Assembly (NCBI GenBank): GCA_905221605.1
Contig: CAJNDS010001557.1
Location: 875,001 to 912,500 of the forward strand
Direction of reading: 5' to 3'
Origin: Symbiodinium natans
Taxonomy: Eukaryota > Sar > Dinophyceae > Suessiales > Symbiodiniaceae
DNA length: 37,500 nucleotides
Of the stretch, positions 24,599 to 34,054 are shown piece after piece. The position numbers were made by a program, and so were the translations under genes. Position 1 is the stretch's first letter. The number at the start of each line of letters is the position of its first letter. The notes under the pieces are model-generated. The model was not told where the DNA came from. It worked only from the letters and a program-made list of their open reading frames with translations, and ran no database searches.

Positions 24599-24729
24599 GT
24601 TCGAGTTTCGTTACATGGGCGAACCCTTCTCCAAGAACACCGAGGTTTTACATGTTCTACTCCTCCCTGATACTCTACGAGTGTGTGCTCGGGGTGTTCC
24701 TGCACTGGTTCGGCCGCTTGTCAAGCTAG
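24599..24729 (+). CDS. Candidate exon(s) with a transmembrane segment
   Basis: From TCTAGAG|G one frame reads FEFRYMGEPFSKNTE (24600-24644). From the following CACCGAG|G (24645) another reads FYMFYSSLILYECVLGVFLH then WFGRLSS-stop (TAG 24727-24729), a probable transmembrane helix. Either two exons abut with a missing piece, or only one is real. Together with the helix at 17178 this suggests a membrane protein gene. Confidence 0.42.
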
Positions 24730-25007
24730 TTTGTCGGGTTTTCAAGAGGTTTTTTGGGCTGAGCCAGTCTTGATATTTTCGAGGGCAACTTCTAAACCCT
24801 AAACCCTAAACCCTAGACCCTAAACCCTAAACCCTGGACCCTAAACCCTAAACCGTAAACTTGCCCTAAACCCTACGCACTACGCCCTCTCCTCCCCAGC
24901 GAAGTCCCGGGCCCGTTCCGAAGCAGCGACTGCTTGAGCAAGCGCCCCTTTCTTTTGGGGGTTTAGGGTTTAGGGTTTAGGGTTTAGGGTTTAGGGTTCC
25001 CCAAGCC

Positions 25008-25221
25008 CTATGAAACTACCCGGTTTATAGGGGATCCGAAGTATGGGCCCTTAATGTGGGTCCCTTGTTCTAGAACCCTTCCATACGCTACACATAAGAA
25101 GGCCCATACTTCGGATCCCCGTAAATCCCCTTAAACAAGGGTAAGGGACCATACATACTAAGGGCCCATGGGTCCAACCTTAGAGTTTAGGGTTTTTGCC
25201 CCCGAAGCGCTATGAAACTAC
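25008..25221. mobile_element. Palindromic element between 12-bp direct repeats
   Basis: CTATGAAACTAC occurs at 25008-25019 and 25210-25221, about 202 bp apart. Between them are perfect 20-bp inverted arms 25030-25049 (GGGGATCCGAAGTATGGGCC) and 25101-25120. It looks like an insertion with a long target-site duplication. Confidence 0.7.
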
Positions 25222-25900
25222 TACCAAAATGGGGCAAAAGCTTGTTGAGTAGAGTTGTTTTTTGTTTTAATCCCTCGAATATCAGCATAAAGATCGGTTT
25301 AAAAAAATGATGTAATTGCCCATCATGAGTAACAACCATGAAAAGACAGATGTACAGGGCTGAGTCACAATGCCCCCCCCCCCCCCCGGTTCAATGGGCT
25401 CACCCAACTGGTTTGAAATCGCGCGTTCCAAGAGCCCTACAAGTGCTTCTTAAATCCGTTCGCGATACAAGAGGCTCAGCGAACACAAAGCAGCGTGAAG
25501 TTTCAAGGGCTTTGGTGCACGATCCGTATCATCAGAAAGCCGTGAAGGGAGCACCCACAACGTCCGGGACCCCTTGAGAAACAAAGGCCTTGAGTAGAAC
25601 AATGGTGATAAGATGATGATGGTAACAATGACGAAACGTAACTGCAAATAGTGGTGAAAACTCGTGATTATTTAGGAAGAATGACCAGAATATGGCGGAT
25701 AGAGAAAGAGAGAGAGAGAGAGATACATATACATGTATATATATATACTTTACCAACTGGTTCTTTGTGAGGGCAGTAGGTACCCTGTAGAACCCCTTGG
25801 AGATCCCTTAGAGGGTACATCTTGGGGGATATACGTTGCCCAAGTCTCTAAACCCTAAACACTAAAACCCTACTAAGAACCCTGAAAGAGCGCTCATAGA
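25222..25900. other. Unique AT-richer region with small-element pieces
   Basis: It holds a run of about 14 C (25373), a GAGAGA then ATACATAT microsatellite (25705-25747), and CTGGTTCTTTGTGAGGGCAG (25757), related to the 17274 hairpin arm. Open frames of 60-80 codons exist on both strands without recognisable domains. No gene is supported. Confidence 0.5.
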
Positions 25901-26054
25901 CGATGTCGCCCGCGAAACTTCTTCGGCGCCCGCTGCCCCGCAAAATCGCCTGAAAGCCCTAAAGCCTGTTTAGGGTTTAGGGTTTAGCTTTTTAAGTTTA
26001 AGGGTATGGGGTTTGGAGTTTAGGGTTTCGGGTTTAGGGTCCTTTTTCCTGTCA

Positions 26055-26111
26055 GCCTGGCCCTCCGACGAGAGCTTCTATGAGGAGGACGAGAAAGATA
26101 TCGAGGGTGCA
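26055..26111 (+). CDS. Candidate exon (WPSDESFYEEDEKDIEG)
   Basis: An acidic segment open as AWPSDESFYEEDEKDIEGAG between arrays. The acceptor would be CTGTCAG|C, less typical. Unrecognised. Confidence 0.42.
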
Positions 26112-26218
26112 GGCACAAGGGCTTCTTGGGGCCGGGTTTAGGGTTTAGGGTTTAGGGTTTAGGGTTTAGGGTTTAGGGTTTAGGGTTTCGGGTTCTTGGC
26201 ATTACTCAGAATCAGAAG

Positions 26219-26248
26219 GGTAGGTTGTTCCGACGCAGACCCGTGCAG
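26219..26248 (+). CDS. Candidate exon (GRLFRRRPVQ)
   Basis: Behind AATCAGAAG|G, open as GRLFRRRPVQ with a GA donor at CAG|GATTCC, or extending as DSLGKSKTP. Basic, unrecognised. Confidence 0.4.
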
Positions 26249-26457
26249 GATTCCTTAGGCAAGAGCAAGACTCCAAACCCGAAACCCTACAAAATGGTGG
26301 CTGTCGGCTTTTTGAGGATCTTTACATGTAAGGAGGCGTTTGGACGGTTGCTATTCTGACCTTTATCCTCTCATGAACCCTGTAGTTTCTAGGGCGCCAG
26401 TCTATGGGGTGCTTCGATTTCAGAGTTTGGGGGCTTCGAGGGGCCCCCCGCCCACAG

Positions 26458-26511
26458 GCCATTCTTCGACTGCGGAGTGCTAAGGGCCTCAACAAGGTCA
26501 ATGAATTTGAG
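26458..26511 (+). CDS. Candidate exon (AILRLRSAKGLNKVNEFE)
   Basis: Behind GCCCACAG|G, open as AILRLRSAKGLNKVNEFE. The spaced Arg/Lys residues recall a voltage-sensor helix, but it is too short to claim that. Confidence 0.48.
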
Positions 26512-26816
26512 GGTCTTAAGGGTCCCTAAACCCTAAACCCTTATAAACCCTAAGCCCTAAACCCTAAGGGTTTGGGGTTGTCTGGGGTAGGGGGCCGGCG
26601 GGGATTGCAGTTTTTTTTTTTTTTTTGGGGGGGGGGGGGCGGGCTCTTGCACCGGAACTCTAGGCGAGAATGTGGCGGCCCCATACTCTAAAGATCCCCC
26701 GTAAACTAGAAACCCTAAACCCCTAAACCCCTAAGCCCCTAAACCCCTAAGCCCCTAAACCCCTAAACCCCTAAAGCCTAAACCCCTAAACCCTAAACCC
26801 TAAACCATAGCCCCCA

Positions 26817-26865
26817 GCTTCTGCGAGGCAGCAGCGAAGCCGAGCGCAAGCCGCTCTTGGAGAAG
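26817..26865 (+). CDS. Candidate exon (QLLRGSSEAERKPLLEKA)
   Basis: Open as QLLRGSSEAERKPLLEKAR after a CCCCTAAA array. A GC donor is possible at GAAG|GCCCGG. Unrecognised. Confidence 0.42.
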
Positions 26866-27172
26866 GCCCGGTTTGGGGAATTAGTGGGCTTTGGTTTAGG
26901 GTGTAGGGTTTAGGGTTTAGGGTTTAGCGTTTAGGGTTTAGGGTTGATAAGGTTGGGGTTGAGGGTTTAGAAGGGTGGCTGCCTGTTTTAAGGATTCAGG
27001 GTTGCGGCCTCTGCTGCCGGGTTTGGGGGGTTTAGCGCGGGTTCAGGGGTTGAGGGTGTATAGGGTGTAGGGTTTATGGTTTAGGGGCATGTTTGGGTCG
27101 GAGGAATCCTCAAGCCCCTGCTGAAAGGCATGACAAGCCATCGGTGAGACGTGATGACGGGAGCTGCGCGCA

Positions 27173-27231
27173 AAAATGGTCCCGTTTGATGCAACTGCCA
27201 AGGCGACCACGAAAATCCTCATCGACCTTGA
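27173..27231 (+). CDS. Candidate exon (MVPFDATAKATTKILIDLE)
   Basis: Open as KMVPFDATAKATTKILIDLE then TSSG before G-rich sequence. The acceptor is not clear. Unrecognised. Confidence 0.4.
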
Positions 27232-27239
27232 GACCTCTT

Positions 27240-27740
27240 CGGGGGTTAGGGGTTTCGGGGTCTAGGGTTTAGGGGTTTAGGGTTTCGAGCTTTTGGGGGT
27301 TCAGGGGTTGGGTTGGGGGTCTCAAGGTTGAGGACTTTTGAGGCTTCAAGGCCTTGACAAGGGGAGAGAATCTGCCAGCGTCGACCACGACCTCGGCTGG
27401 CTTGAGAGCCCCTACGCCCCGAGCCCTGAACCGCCATCCCCTCTGAAACCCCAAGCGGCAGCCCCTTAAGCTCCTGCACCGCAACCCTAAACCCTAAACC
27501 CTAAACCCCAAACCCTAAACCCTGAATAACCCTAGAAGCCCTAAACCCTACAACCCTTCAGGCCCTGCACCCTGCTTAAACCCTTAATCCCTTACACCCC
27601 TTAAGCCCCGTACACCCTACATAAACCCGTAAGTGCTTAAAGCACTCAAAGCCCTCAAAGCCCTTAAGCCCAACTGCCCCCCCGCCCCCCCCCCCCCCCC
27701 CCCCCCCCCCCCGCCCACGCAGGCCTGGGGGGGGGGGGGT
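27240..27740. other. Degenerate repeats and C/G homopolymers
   Basis: G-rich then C-rich telomere-like decay (CCCTAAA at 27484-27525, CCCTTAAA-like to 27670). Then a C run of about 30 (27675-27712) faces a run of 13 G (27727-27739) across CCGCCCACGCAGGCCT, which could fold as a G:C stem. No gene seen. Confidence 0.6.
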
Positions 27741-27760
27741 CGCAAATGCACGCGCTCCAG

Positions 27761-27819
27761 GGTCTTCAGGCTAAGTTCGAAGCCCTGAGCCCGAGCCCGG
27801 AACCAGAACCTGAGAGCTT
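27761..27819 (+). CDS. Candidate exon (GLQAKFEALSPSPEPEPE)
   Basis: Behind GCTCCAG|G, open as GLQAKFEALSPSPEPEPESL, with a Pro/Glu-rich end. Unrecognised. Confidence 0.4.
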
Positions 27820-28003
27820 GGTGTTTTAGGGTTTAGGGTTTAGGGCTTACTGGTTCTTCGCAGGGAATGAGGGCATCCGGTAATGTTGCACCCGCAATAT
27901 TCTAGGGGGACACGAAAAGTTTTTCGGCTATTCAGGTCATGGCCCTTTGTTTTGGGGGGTACACGATAATGAAAAGTTTTCGGGCCGTGACTGCTTTTTT
28001 TAA

Positions 28004-28267
28004 GGTTTCAGGAAGGCATAAGCTTTCTCGAGAAGGAGAGATACTTGAAGCCTGAAGCCTCGACCTTTCCAGGATCTCCGAAAATCTTCTTTTTTCAGGG
28101 ATTCCATAGGCGAATCATATCCGGAAAGGGGGTACCGACATACTTTAATACCTTTGTTTGGGGGCCCGCTATAATGCAAGTCTCCCGGGGCCCGGGGCTC
28201 AGTCCTTCGGGTTTCAGGAAGGCGTAAGCTTTTTCGAGGAGAAGGGATACTTGAAGCCTGAAGCCTC
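28004..28267. repeat. Two copies of a 58-bp repeat, 205 bp apart
   Basis: GGTTTCAGGAAGGCRTAAGC then TTTYTCGAG, ending ATACTTGAAGCCTGAAGCCT, occurs at 28004-28061 and 28209-28267. The sequence between and before also shows weaker similarity (AAAAGTTTTTCGG repeats at 27920 and 27970). Non-telomeric. Confidence 0.8.
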
Positions 28268-28496
28268 TCCAGGGTCGGGGGGTAGCTTGCGGAGGCCTCC
28301 GGACCCCTTCCCTGCCTGACTGTTGGGGGTCTTTTTTATTCAGGGTCCTCGACTGTTTGGGGGGGGGGGGGGTAGGATTATTATAGCAGGGCCAACATTA
28401 CCTCACATCCCCCCTGTATAGCAAGAACCAGCAGGCAACCCCAGATCTGAGATCCTGAGCCTGAAACCCAAGCCTTTCGGCTCAAAGGGGACGTAG

Positions 28497-28550
28497 GCAA
28501 CGGAGTGGGTGGCCGCTTCAATGTCAAGAACCCCCCTTTCCGTTAGAAGT
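28497..28550 (+). CDS. Candidate exon (GNGVGGRFNVKNPPFR)
   Basis: Behind ACGTAG|G, open as NGVGGRFNVKNPPFR then TAG. Unrecognised; may be the exon preceding the 28641 series. Confidence 0.4.
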
Positions 28551-28640
28551 ACCCTGCCAAGGCTTAGGGGCCCAAAGCCGTAAAAACCCTAAGCCCTAAG
28601 CCCTAAGCCCTAAACCCTAAACCCTAACTGCAGAGACCAG

Positions 28641-31633
28641 GGCTATCAGGCGCCCCAGCAAGATCCTCCCATCTACCAGTCCAAGATCAAAGCACCCCCG
28701 TTTGTCACGGCTGCTTCTTGGTTTCGGGTTTCGGGTTTCGGGTTTCGGGTTTAGGGTTTAGGGTTTAGGGTTTAGGGTGCTTGTCCATTCACTTTGGGCA
28801 TCTCCGAGCCTCTCACATACACCACAAGGACCCAACCCTCAGCCCTAGAAGCCCTAAACCCAAAGCCCTAAAAACCCAAAAAAGCCCTGAAGCCCCTAAC
28901 CCTAAATCCTAAGCCCTAAGCCCTAAACCCTAAACCCTAAACCCTAAACCCTAAACCCTAAACTTCATGGTGGGCGCACAAGATGATTCTGCAAGCGGCC
29001 CCGGGTCTGCTTCTCCTCGGCCCGCGGCTGGGCGGCGCGGAGACGTACGCGCTGAACCCGCTGGATGGTCGAAGCTACCCCCACCACCCGGTCATGCTTC
29101 AGGCGCGGTCTGCCCTGAACCCTAGAGCCGCTAGAAGCTTCTGGGAGACCCGAAACCCTGTAGAAGCCCAAAGTCCTGAAGGTTTACATCGAAGCCCCTA
29201 AACCAACCCTAAACCCTACTTCCAAAACCCCTTGGCCTCCCCCTTGGTTTCCCCTCCCTTCAGACCCTAAACCCTAAACCCTAAACCCTAAACCCTAAAC
29301 CCTAAACCCTAAAACCCCCCCAAAGCCCTCAAGAGAGGTGCCCCTGCACTCCTATCCTCTGGAGCATGGCATCCTCACCGAGCTGAACGGGCTCAGGGTG
29401 GCTTGGGTGGAAGGCTTATTGCTGGGGTTTAGGGTTTAGGGTTCAGGGTTTAGGGTTTAGGGGTTAGGGTTTAGGGGTTTGTTTCTGTCTTAGGCTTAGG
29501 GTTTTAGGGGTGTTAGGTTTTCTGGTTCAAGGTTGGGGCCACTTTTTGCGGGAGCAGGGATGGGGGGAGGGTCGTGGCGTCTAGGTGTTTGGGGATGTAC
29601 GGCTTTAAGTTCAGCAACTGGACGTTTCGTGGCGGGGTTTTAGGGTTGAAGAGTTTGCCCCAACTAGTAGCCCTAATTCACCCTAAACCCTAAACCCTAA
29701 TCCAGTTGCATTCTGGGTTTTCGGGCCCCTTTGACAGTTGAGGCCTTACGGGGTCCTGGATCGTGTGGGTTTGGGGGTAAGGGCTCGGGTACAGGACCTT
29801 ATGAAGTCGAAGTCTCCGTTAAGAGGGTTTAGGGTTTAGGGTTTAGGGGTCGGAATAATTAAATACTAATAGTATTCCCTTATGGGCCCTCTAAGAATAT
29901 ACTATAACGGCCTCCAAAACCCTGTTCTAATTATTGAGGCCCCTAGTTCAGGGTAGATTCTTGTGAGGGGCTCCAGAGAAGTAGGCCCCAAACGTACTTG
30001 GAAAGGTTTCGGGGCGTTGGGGTTCTGGGGGCATGACCGCGCTGCTTTTGTGCTCCATTTCCTATCCCCCAAGCCTGAAAAGCATGAAAAGCCCTAAACT
30101 CTAAGCCCCAAACCCTGTGTTGGCTTTTCTCTGAGCTTTCAATACAAGCTCGAAGCGCTTGCAATTTCTACACACTACACTAAACCCCAAAGCACGAGCC
30201 CGATAATTTCGCGTCAGCGGGCAAAAATGTCGATGCCACACAGTGCGCAACCCCCGCCTAAACCCTAAAACCCGAAACCCCAAACCCCAAACCCCAAATC
30301 CCAAACCCTACACCATAAACCCGAAACCCCAAACCCCAAACCCTAAACCCCCATTTGCTGAGCCCCAAACTCAAATGCTCTGCTACTTGTGGACTCCGGG
30401 GAATCGGCGCTGGGGGTGGGGGATTTCCGAGTTTAGGGTTTGGGGTTTAGGGTTTAGGGTTTGAAGGGATTAAATCTGGTTTCGGCTGCCAGAGGAGCTT
30501 AGGGGTTTAGGGGTTTCTGGGGATTACATAGGGTCTAGGGTTTTTAGGGCTTCTAAGTCTAAGTCTCGAGCACTTCTGTGTCAAGGTCCCGGCGCACTTT
30601 GACTGCGAGAACTTGTGCAACTTCGTAGCCCAGTGGTACTCTTTACTTTCTTTTTGGGGTTCCAGGCCCCCTCATAAAGTAACCCCGAAACCCGAAACCC
30701 CAAACCCTAAACCCCCCCAAAAAGGGTGCCCCAACGATGATTATGGTTACTGGGCGACCGAGGCAACAGCAGCCAGTGGCATCTGGAGTCCAAGGGCCCG
30801 TCAACCTGCCCCTTTGGGTCTCTTCGGTGCGTCGGCAGCCCTTTTTCCACCTTTTTTTGAGTTTAGGGTTTAGGGCTTAGGGTTTAGGGCTTAGGGTTTA
30901 GGGTCTAGGGCCCTTTTTCCACCTTTTTTTGAGTTTAGGGTTTAGGGCTTAGGGTTTAGGGCTTAGGGTTTAGGGTCTAGGGCCCTTTTTCCACCTTTTT
31001 TTGAGTTTAGGGTTTAGGGCTTAGGGTTTAGGGTCTAGGGTTTAGGGTTTAGTCCGTCCCTAAACCCTAAACCCCTAAAGACCCAAAGCTCTGAAGCCCC
31101 AAAGCCCCCTCCAAAGATTCCCCAGGAGCCAACTCAGCCAGGACTTTTCGCTACTACCTCACGCTCCCCAGTCGATGGCATGCCTGTCACGAGCACGAGA
31201 GCTTTCTGAAGTCGCGGTTTCTTGGGGATTCTTGGGAAGAGCCTTTAATCTTTTCGGCACTGCAATTCCTAGGAAACAGCAATTTTTTCTAAACCCTAAA
31301 CCCTAAGCCCTAAACCCTAGACCCTAGACCCTAAACCCTAACCGTTTCAGTATAGGTTTGCGTACCTGCAGCCGCAGCTTCCCTTGATCGATGAGGACCA
31401 CCCCTCTCAACATCCGCTTGGACTTTGAAGTTTGGGGTGTTAAAGTTAGTGTTTCCCTATTCCCTAATCACCCAAAACCCTAAACCCTAAACCCTACATC
31501 CTAAGCCGCAAGGTCTAAGCCCGAAGCCCCAAGCTCGAAGCTTTAAGCCCTAGCAATCCCAAGCCGGTGAAGAACCAGCACTTCTCTGACGACGCAAGGG
31601 TTTGGCAGCCTACTTCTCCATGGCTTCACAAAG
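28641..31633 (+). CDS. Unrecognised multi-exon gene, in-frame exon series
   Basis: Islands that join in frame. 28641-28721 (GYQAPQQDPPIYQSKIKAPP) joins 28974-29102 (AHKMILQAAPGLLLLGPRL..., ending HHPVMLQ), then 29338-29396 (VPLHSYPLEHGILTELNGL), then 29615-29632 (SNWTFR). A second series runs 30571-30636 (HFCVKVPAHFDCENLCNFVA then QW), 30780-30838 (HLESKGPSTCPFGSLRCV), 31142-31216 (TFRYYLTLPSRWHACHEHES), 31356-31416 (FAYLQPQLPLIDEDHPSQHP) and 31567-31633 (VKNQHFSDDARVWQPTSPWL). The joins at 29102/29338 (GC-AG|G) and 31216/31356 (GT-AG|G) use standard acceptors; others sit at shared TGG, CCAGTGG, AG or CCG. The link between the two series is not shown. No known family fits. The frame agreement across seven or eight joins is the main support. 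Confidence 0.6.
30637..30779. mobile_element. Introner-like element, copy 2
   Basis: 143 nt between direct repeats CCAGTGG (30630-30636 and 30773-30779). Removing it restores the frame ...NFVAQW|HLESKG... Its left part TACTCTTTACTTTCTTTTTG and right part ATGATTATGGTTACTGGGCGACCGAGGC then AACAGCAGCC match copy 1 at 17852-18026. It also contains CCCTAAA-like units. Confidence 0.6.
30839..31056. repeat. 72-bp higher-order repeat, three copies, at an exon end
   Basis: The unit CCCTTTTTCCACCTTTTTTT then GAG plus about seven TTTAGGG/TTAGGGC heptamers starts at 30839, 30911 and 30983. The first copy begins directly after the exon 30780-30838, so the donor-side sequence itself has been amplified. 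Confidence 0.9.
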
Positions 31634-31639
31634 TTAGGG

Positions 31640-31950
31640 TTTAGGGTTCAGGGTTTAGGGTTCAGGGTTCAGGGTTTAGGGCTTAGGGTTTAGGGGGCTT
31701 AGGGTTTAGGGTTTAGGGTTTAGGGTTTAGGGTTTAGGGTTTAGGGGGCTTAGGGCTTAGGGTTTCCGATCAAGATCGAGTTGGGGTCCCTCCTTTGACC
31801 CCTTAAGATTAAGGGACACGCAACTACCGTAAGATAAGTTTAGGGTTTAGGGTTTAGGGTTTAGGGTTTAGGGTTTAGGGTTTAGGGTTTAGGGTTCAGG
31901 GTTCAGGGTTCAGGGTTTGGGGTTTAGGGTTTAGGGTTTAGGGTTTGGGG
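31640..31950. repeat. TTTAGGG arrays with TTCAGGG and TTAGGGC variants
   Basis: Arrays at 31635-31764 and 31840-31950, separated by a unique spacer without a convincing exon. Confidence 0.9.
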
Positions 31951-32094
31951 CTGGGGGACGTGATCCCATGGGGTTAACTGCGCTTTCTTCTGAGGACTTC
32001 GTTTGGTTTGGGTTTGATCTTGGTTATGGGTTTATGGGTTCCAGGGACCCTAATCCCTAACCCTAAACCCTACACCATAAACCCTACATGTAAG

Positions 32095-32398
32095 GCGCCT
32101 GAACGGCCAGGAGTATTTCGAGCAGGTGGCCGTCTACCAATCTGTGCTCCGAGCCAGCGGATCTTTCAACGCAACTTGTCCATGACGCCCCCTTTTACAC
32201 CCTAAACCCTAAACCCTAAACCCTAAACCCTAAACCCTAAACCCTAAACCCTAAACCCCAAACCCCAAACCCCAAACCCGAAGCCGCGAGTTTAGCCCAT
32301 ACCCATATCCTGGAACTGGTACGCACTCCTCAACAACTCCCCCGACACTCCCGAAGAACCTTCTGGACACCAAGCTCTTCGGGCCCCTTTCCCACAGT
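32095..32398 (+). CDS. Two candidate exons (LNGQEYFEQVAVYQSVLRAS...)
   Basis: 32095-32181, behind GTAAG|G, reads LNGQEYFEQVAVYQSVLRAS then GSFNATC. Joining at the shared TCC to 32311 gives PGTGTHSSTTPPTLPKNLLD then TKLFGPLSH. An alternative frame in the first island (RAGGRLPICAPSQRIFQRNL) is also open, so the reading is tentative. A CCCTAAA/CCCCAAA array (32202-32278) lies between. Confidence 0.4.
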
Positions 32399-32399
32399 T

Positions 32400-32835
32400 A
32401 GGGTTTAGGGTTTAGGGTTTGGGGTTTAGGGTTTAGGGTTTAGGGTTTAGACCTTAGGGTTTCGGGTTTAGGGTTTAGGGTTTAGGCTTTAGGGTTTCGG
32501 GTTTAGGGTAGACCTTGATTCCTAAAACCTCGAGGATCCCTAAACCCCTATCGACCCCCAGATCCGAGATCCTCTAAGCCGTGAACCGTATAAGTCCCGA
32601 AGCCCCTGGACCCCAAACCCGGTGAAGGTTCCTAAACCCCCAAAACCCTTAGATCCTAGAAACCCTAAGCCCCTAAACCCTAAACCCTAGACCCTAGATC
32701 CTGTAAGCCCCTAGACCCTAGACCCTAGACCCCAAACCCCAAACCCCAAACCCCAAACCCCAAACCCCAAACCCCAAACCCCAAACCCCAAACCCCAAAC
32801 CCCAAACCCTAAACCCTAAACCCTAAACCCTAAAT
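32400..32835. repeat. TTTAGGG, CCCTAGA and CCCCAAA blocks
   Basis: TTTAGGG at 32398-32510, irregular C-rich units to 32700, then thirteen or so CCCCAAA units (32730-32805) passing into CCCTAAA. Confidence 0.88.
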
Positions 32836-32989
32836 TCCCACCCAGGCCTGCTTAGGCCGTACCCACCCTTTTCTAGGGTGCCTGGACCCAGCACTACACC
32901 CGACAGCGACTAACACCAGCGCTTGGACTTACTATGCAAGCCTAAAGAGTTGTGTTGAGCGTGAGCTGCACCTCCAGTGCCGGTGCAGT

Positions 32990-33190
32990 ACCCCGCCTGG
33001 GGTACCCCGCCCCCCTTCTCCTCTACTTTTTGAGCCCCCTCGGCCTGCCGCACCCCCGCCCCTGGACCCTCCCCTGGCGCCCCCTGACCCCCCCGACCCC
33101 CACCTCCCGACCCCCTTCGCCCGCCTGGCTTGCTTTTGCTGGCCCTGACCCCTGCCCCTTCCTGGCCGGCCACACACCCATCCAGTAAAC
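32990..33190. other. C-rich, low-complexity stretch
   Basis: CCCC-rich sequence with open frames on both strands caused by composition. A related C-rich stretch lies at 33838-33925. In both places a GAACTACT...ATCATAATCAAATCT motif lies nearby (33562 and 33939), suggesting a segmental duplication. I do not call a gene here. Confidence 0.5.
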
Positions 33191-33345
33191 CCTCGCAGTG
33201 AGCAGGGGGAGCATTAAACCCTCCTAGCCCTTCCCTGCCCTCTAAAAGTCGGTTGCGAGCCCCTCGCCGTTACCTTGCTCGAGGCAAGGCCCCGGGACTT
33301 GGGACCCCGGGCGTAGGTTTCCCTCGCACTGAAAAAATGTAGCGT

Positions 33346-33579
33346 GTGCTTCGCTTTCTGCTGTTTGCCTTGTCCAATGCAACAACAAGGCAGAGGGCCT
33401 CAGCAAAAGGCATCCTTGGCCATGCCTTTGCGGCACAACATTCCTACTTCCGCAAGGACGTGCTCAGCTCTCCCTCCGAGCGCTACTTTTTTGTCGCCTG
33501 TCGTAGCGCTCTGCCATGGGCTTGCTCGAAGCGGCCGGACGGCGATGTCCATGGACGGCTAGAACTACTGTCATCATAA
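33346..33579 (+). CDS. Candidate coding exon, possibly PARP-like
   Basis: The longest uninterrupted protein-like frame outside actin. It reads ...FAAQHSYFRKDVLSSPSERY then FFVACRSALPWACSKRPDGD and stops at TAA 33577-33579. YFFVACRSAL faintly resembles the CRV-x-LG strand of ADP-ribosyltransferases, but it precedes the FGKGIYLAED motif instead of following it. Either the domain occurs twice in tandem or this is unrelated. The start is unknown; in-frame sequence is open from just after TAG at 33341. Confidence 0.5.
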   Translation: MLRFLLFALSNATTRQRASAKGILGHAFAAQHSYFRKDVLSSPSERYFFVACRSALPWACSKRPDGDVHGRLELLSS

Positions 33580-33708
33580 TCAAATCTGACGCCCTGAATT
33601 TGGTTTCCAAAATCGAAGACGGAACATGCCCCCAGCTTCTGCTGCCGCCTCCACATCTGTCCAAGGAGGGCCCCTGGGTCGGCCTTTTCAGGAGATTTTC
33701 CATTTTCC

Positions 33709-33833
33709 TTCATTGGGTTTAAGGGTGTCGTCATATTCGGAAAGATTTTTCAAAGGGTAGGAAGGGACAGCCCAGACCTACTCGACAAGGGGATCTACTT
33801 GGCCGAAGACACCGCAAAGATCGATCAATATCT
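33709..33833 (+). CDS. PARP-like ADP-ribosyltransferase motif exons
   Basis: The exon ending 33744 (...IFGK) and the exon 33790-33833 (GIYLAEDTAKIDQYL) join across a 45-nt interruption at a shared AAG into FGKGIYLAEDTAKIDQYL. This matches the conserved (F)GxGxYFAE..SKxxQY region of PARP-type ADP-ribosyltransferases, the part that lines the NAD+ site. Joining on to 34055 through a shared CT continues GNKPEHQLYDLHKKL, a plausible continuation, then a Pro-rich linker and the methyltransferase exons. The N-terminal part with the catalytic His (HGT) is not found in the window, so activity cannot be judged. Confidence 0.55.
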
Positions 33834-34054
33834 GATCCACCCCTGTGCCGCCCTCCTTGGCCCTCGGCCCCCCTCCTTGACCTCCCTTTATTTTTCCTGG
33901 CCCGACCCTGGCCCCTCTTGAACCCCCCTCTAATGGACTGCTCGAACTACTACGATCATAATCAAATCTTTGGATTGGGGTGTAGGCATTGATTGCATAC
34001 CGTCGCTTGCTCAAAAACCCCTGCCAAAGCCTCTGACCAAGCGACGTCTATCCT

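Noticed and set aside
29338-29396. YPLEHGILTELNG resembles actin YPIEHGIVTNWDD, suggesting a second actin or an actin-related protein
   Set aside because: The exon joins in frame, with GC-AG|G, to an upstream exon with no actin similarity, and no other actin-like exons lie around it.
30243-30464. Frames reading repeated NPKPQTPNPKP
   Set aside because: They are translations of CCCTAAA/CCCCAAA arrays, as are similar Pro/Lys/Asn or Gly/Phe/Arg-rich frames elsewhere (21666-21854, 20615-20863, 27246-27479).
32910-33214. Several overlapping frames on both strands
   Set aside because: C-rich low-complexity sequence leaves all frames open. No domain, and no exon boundaries that help.
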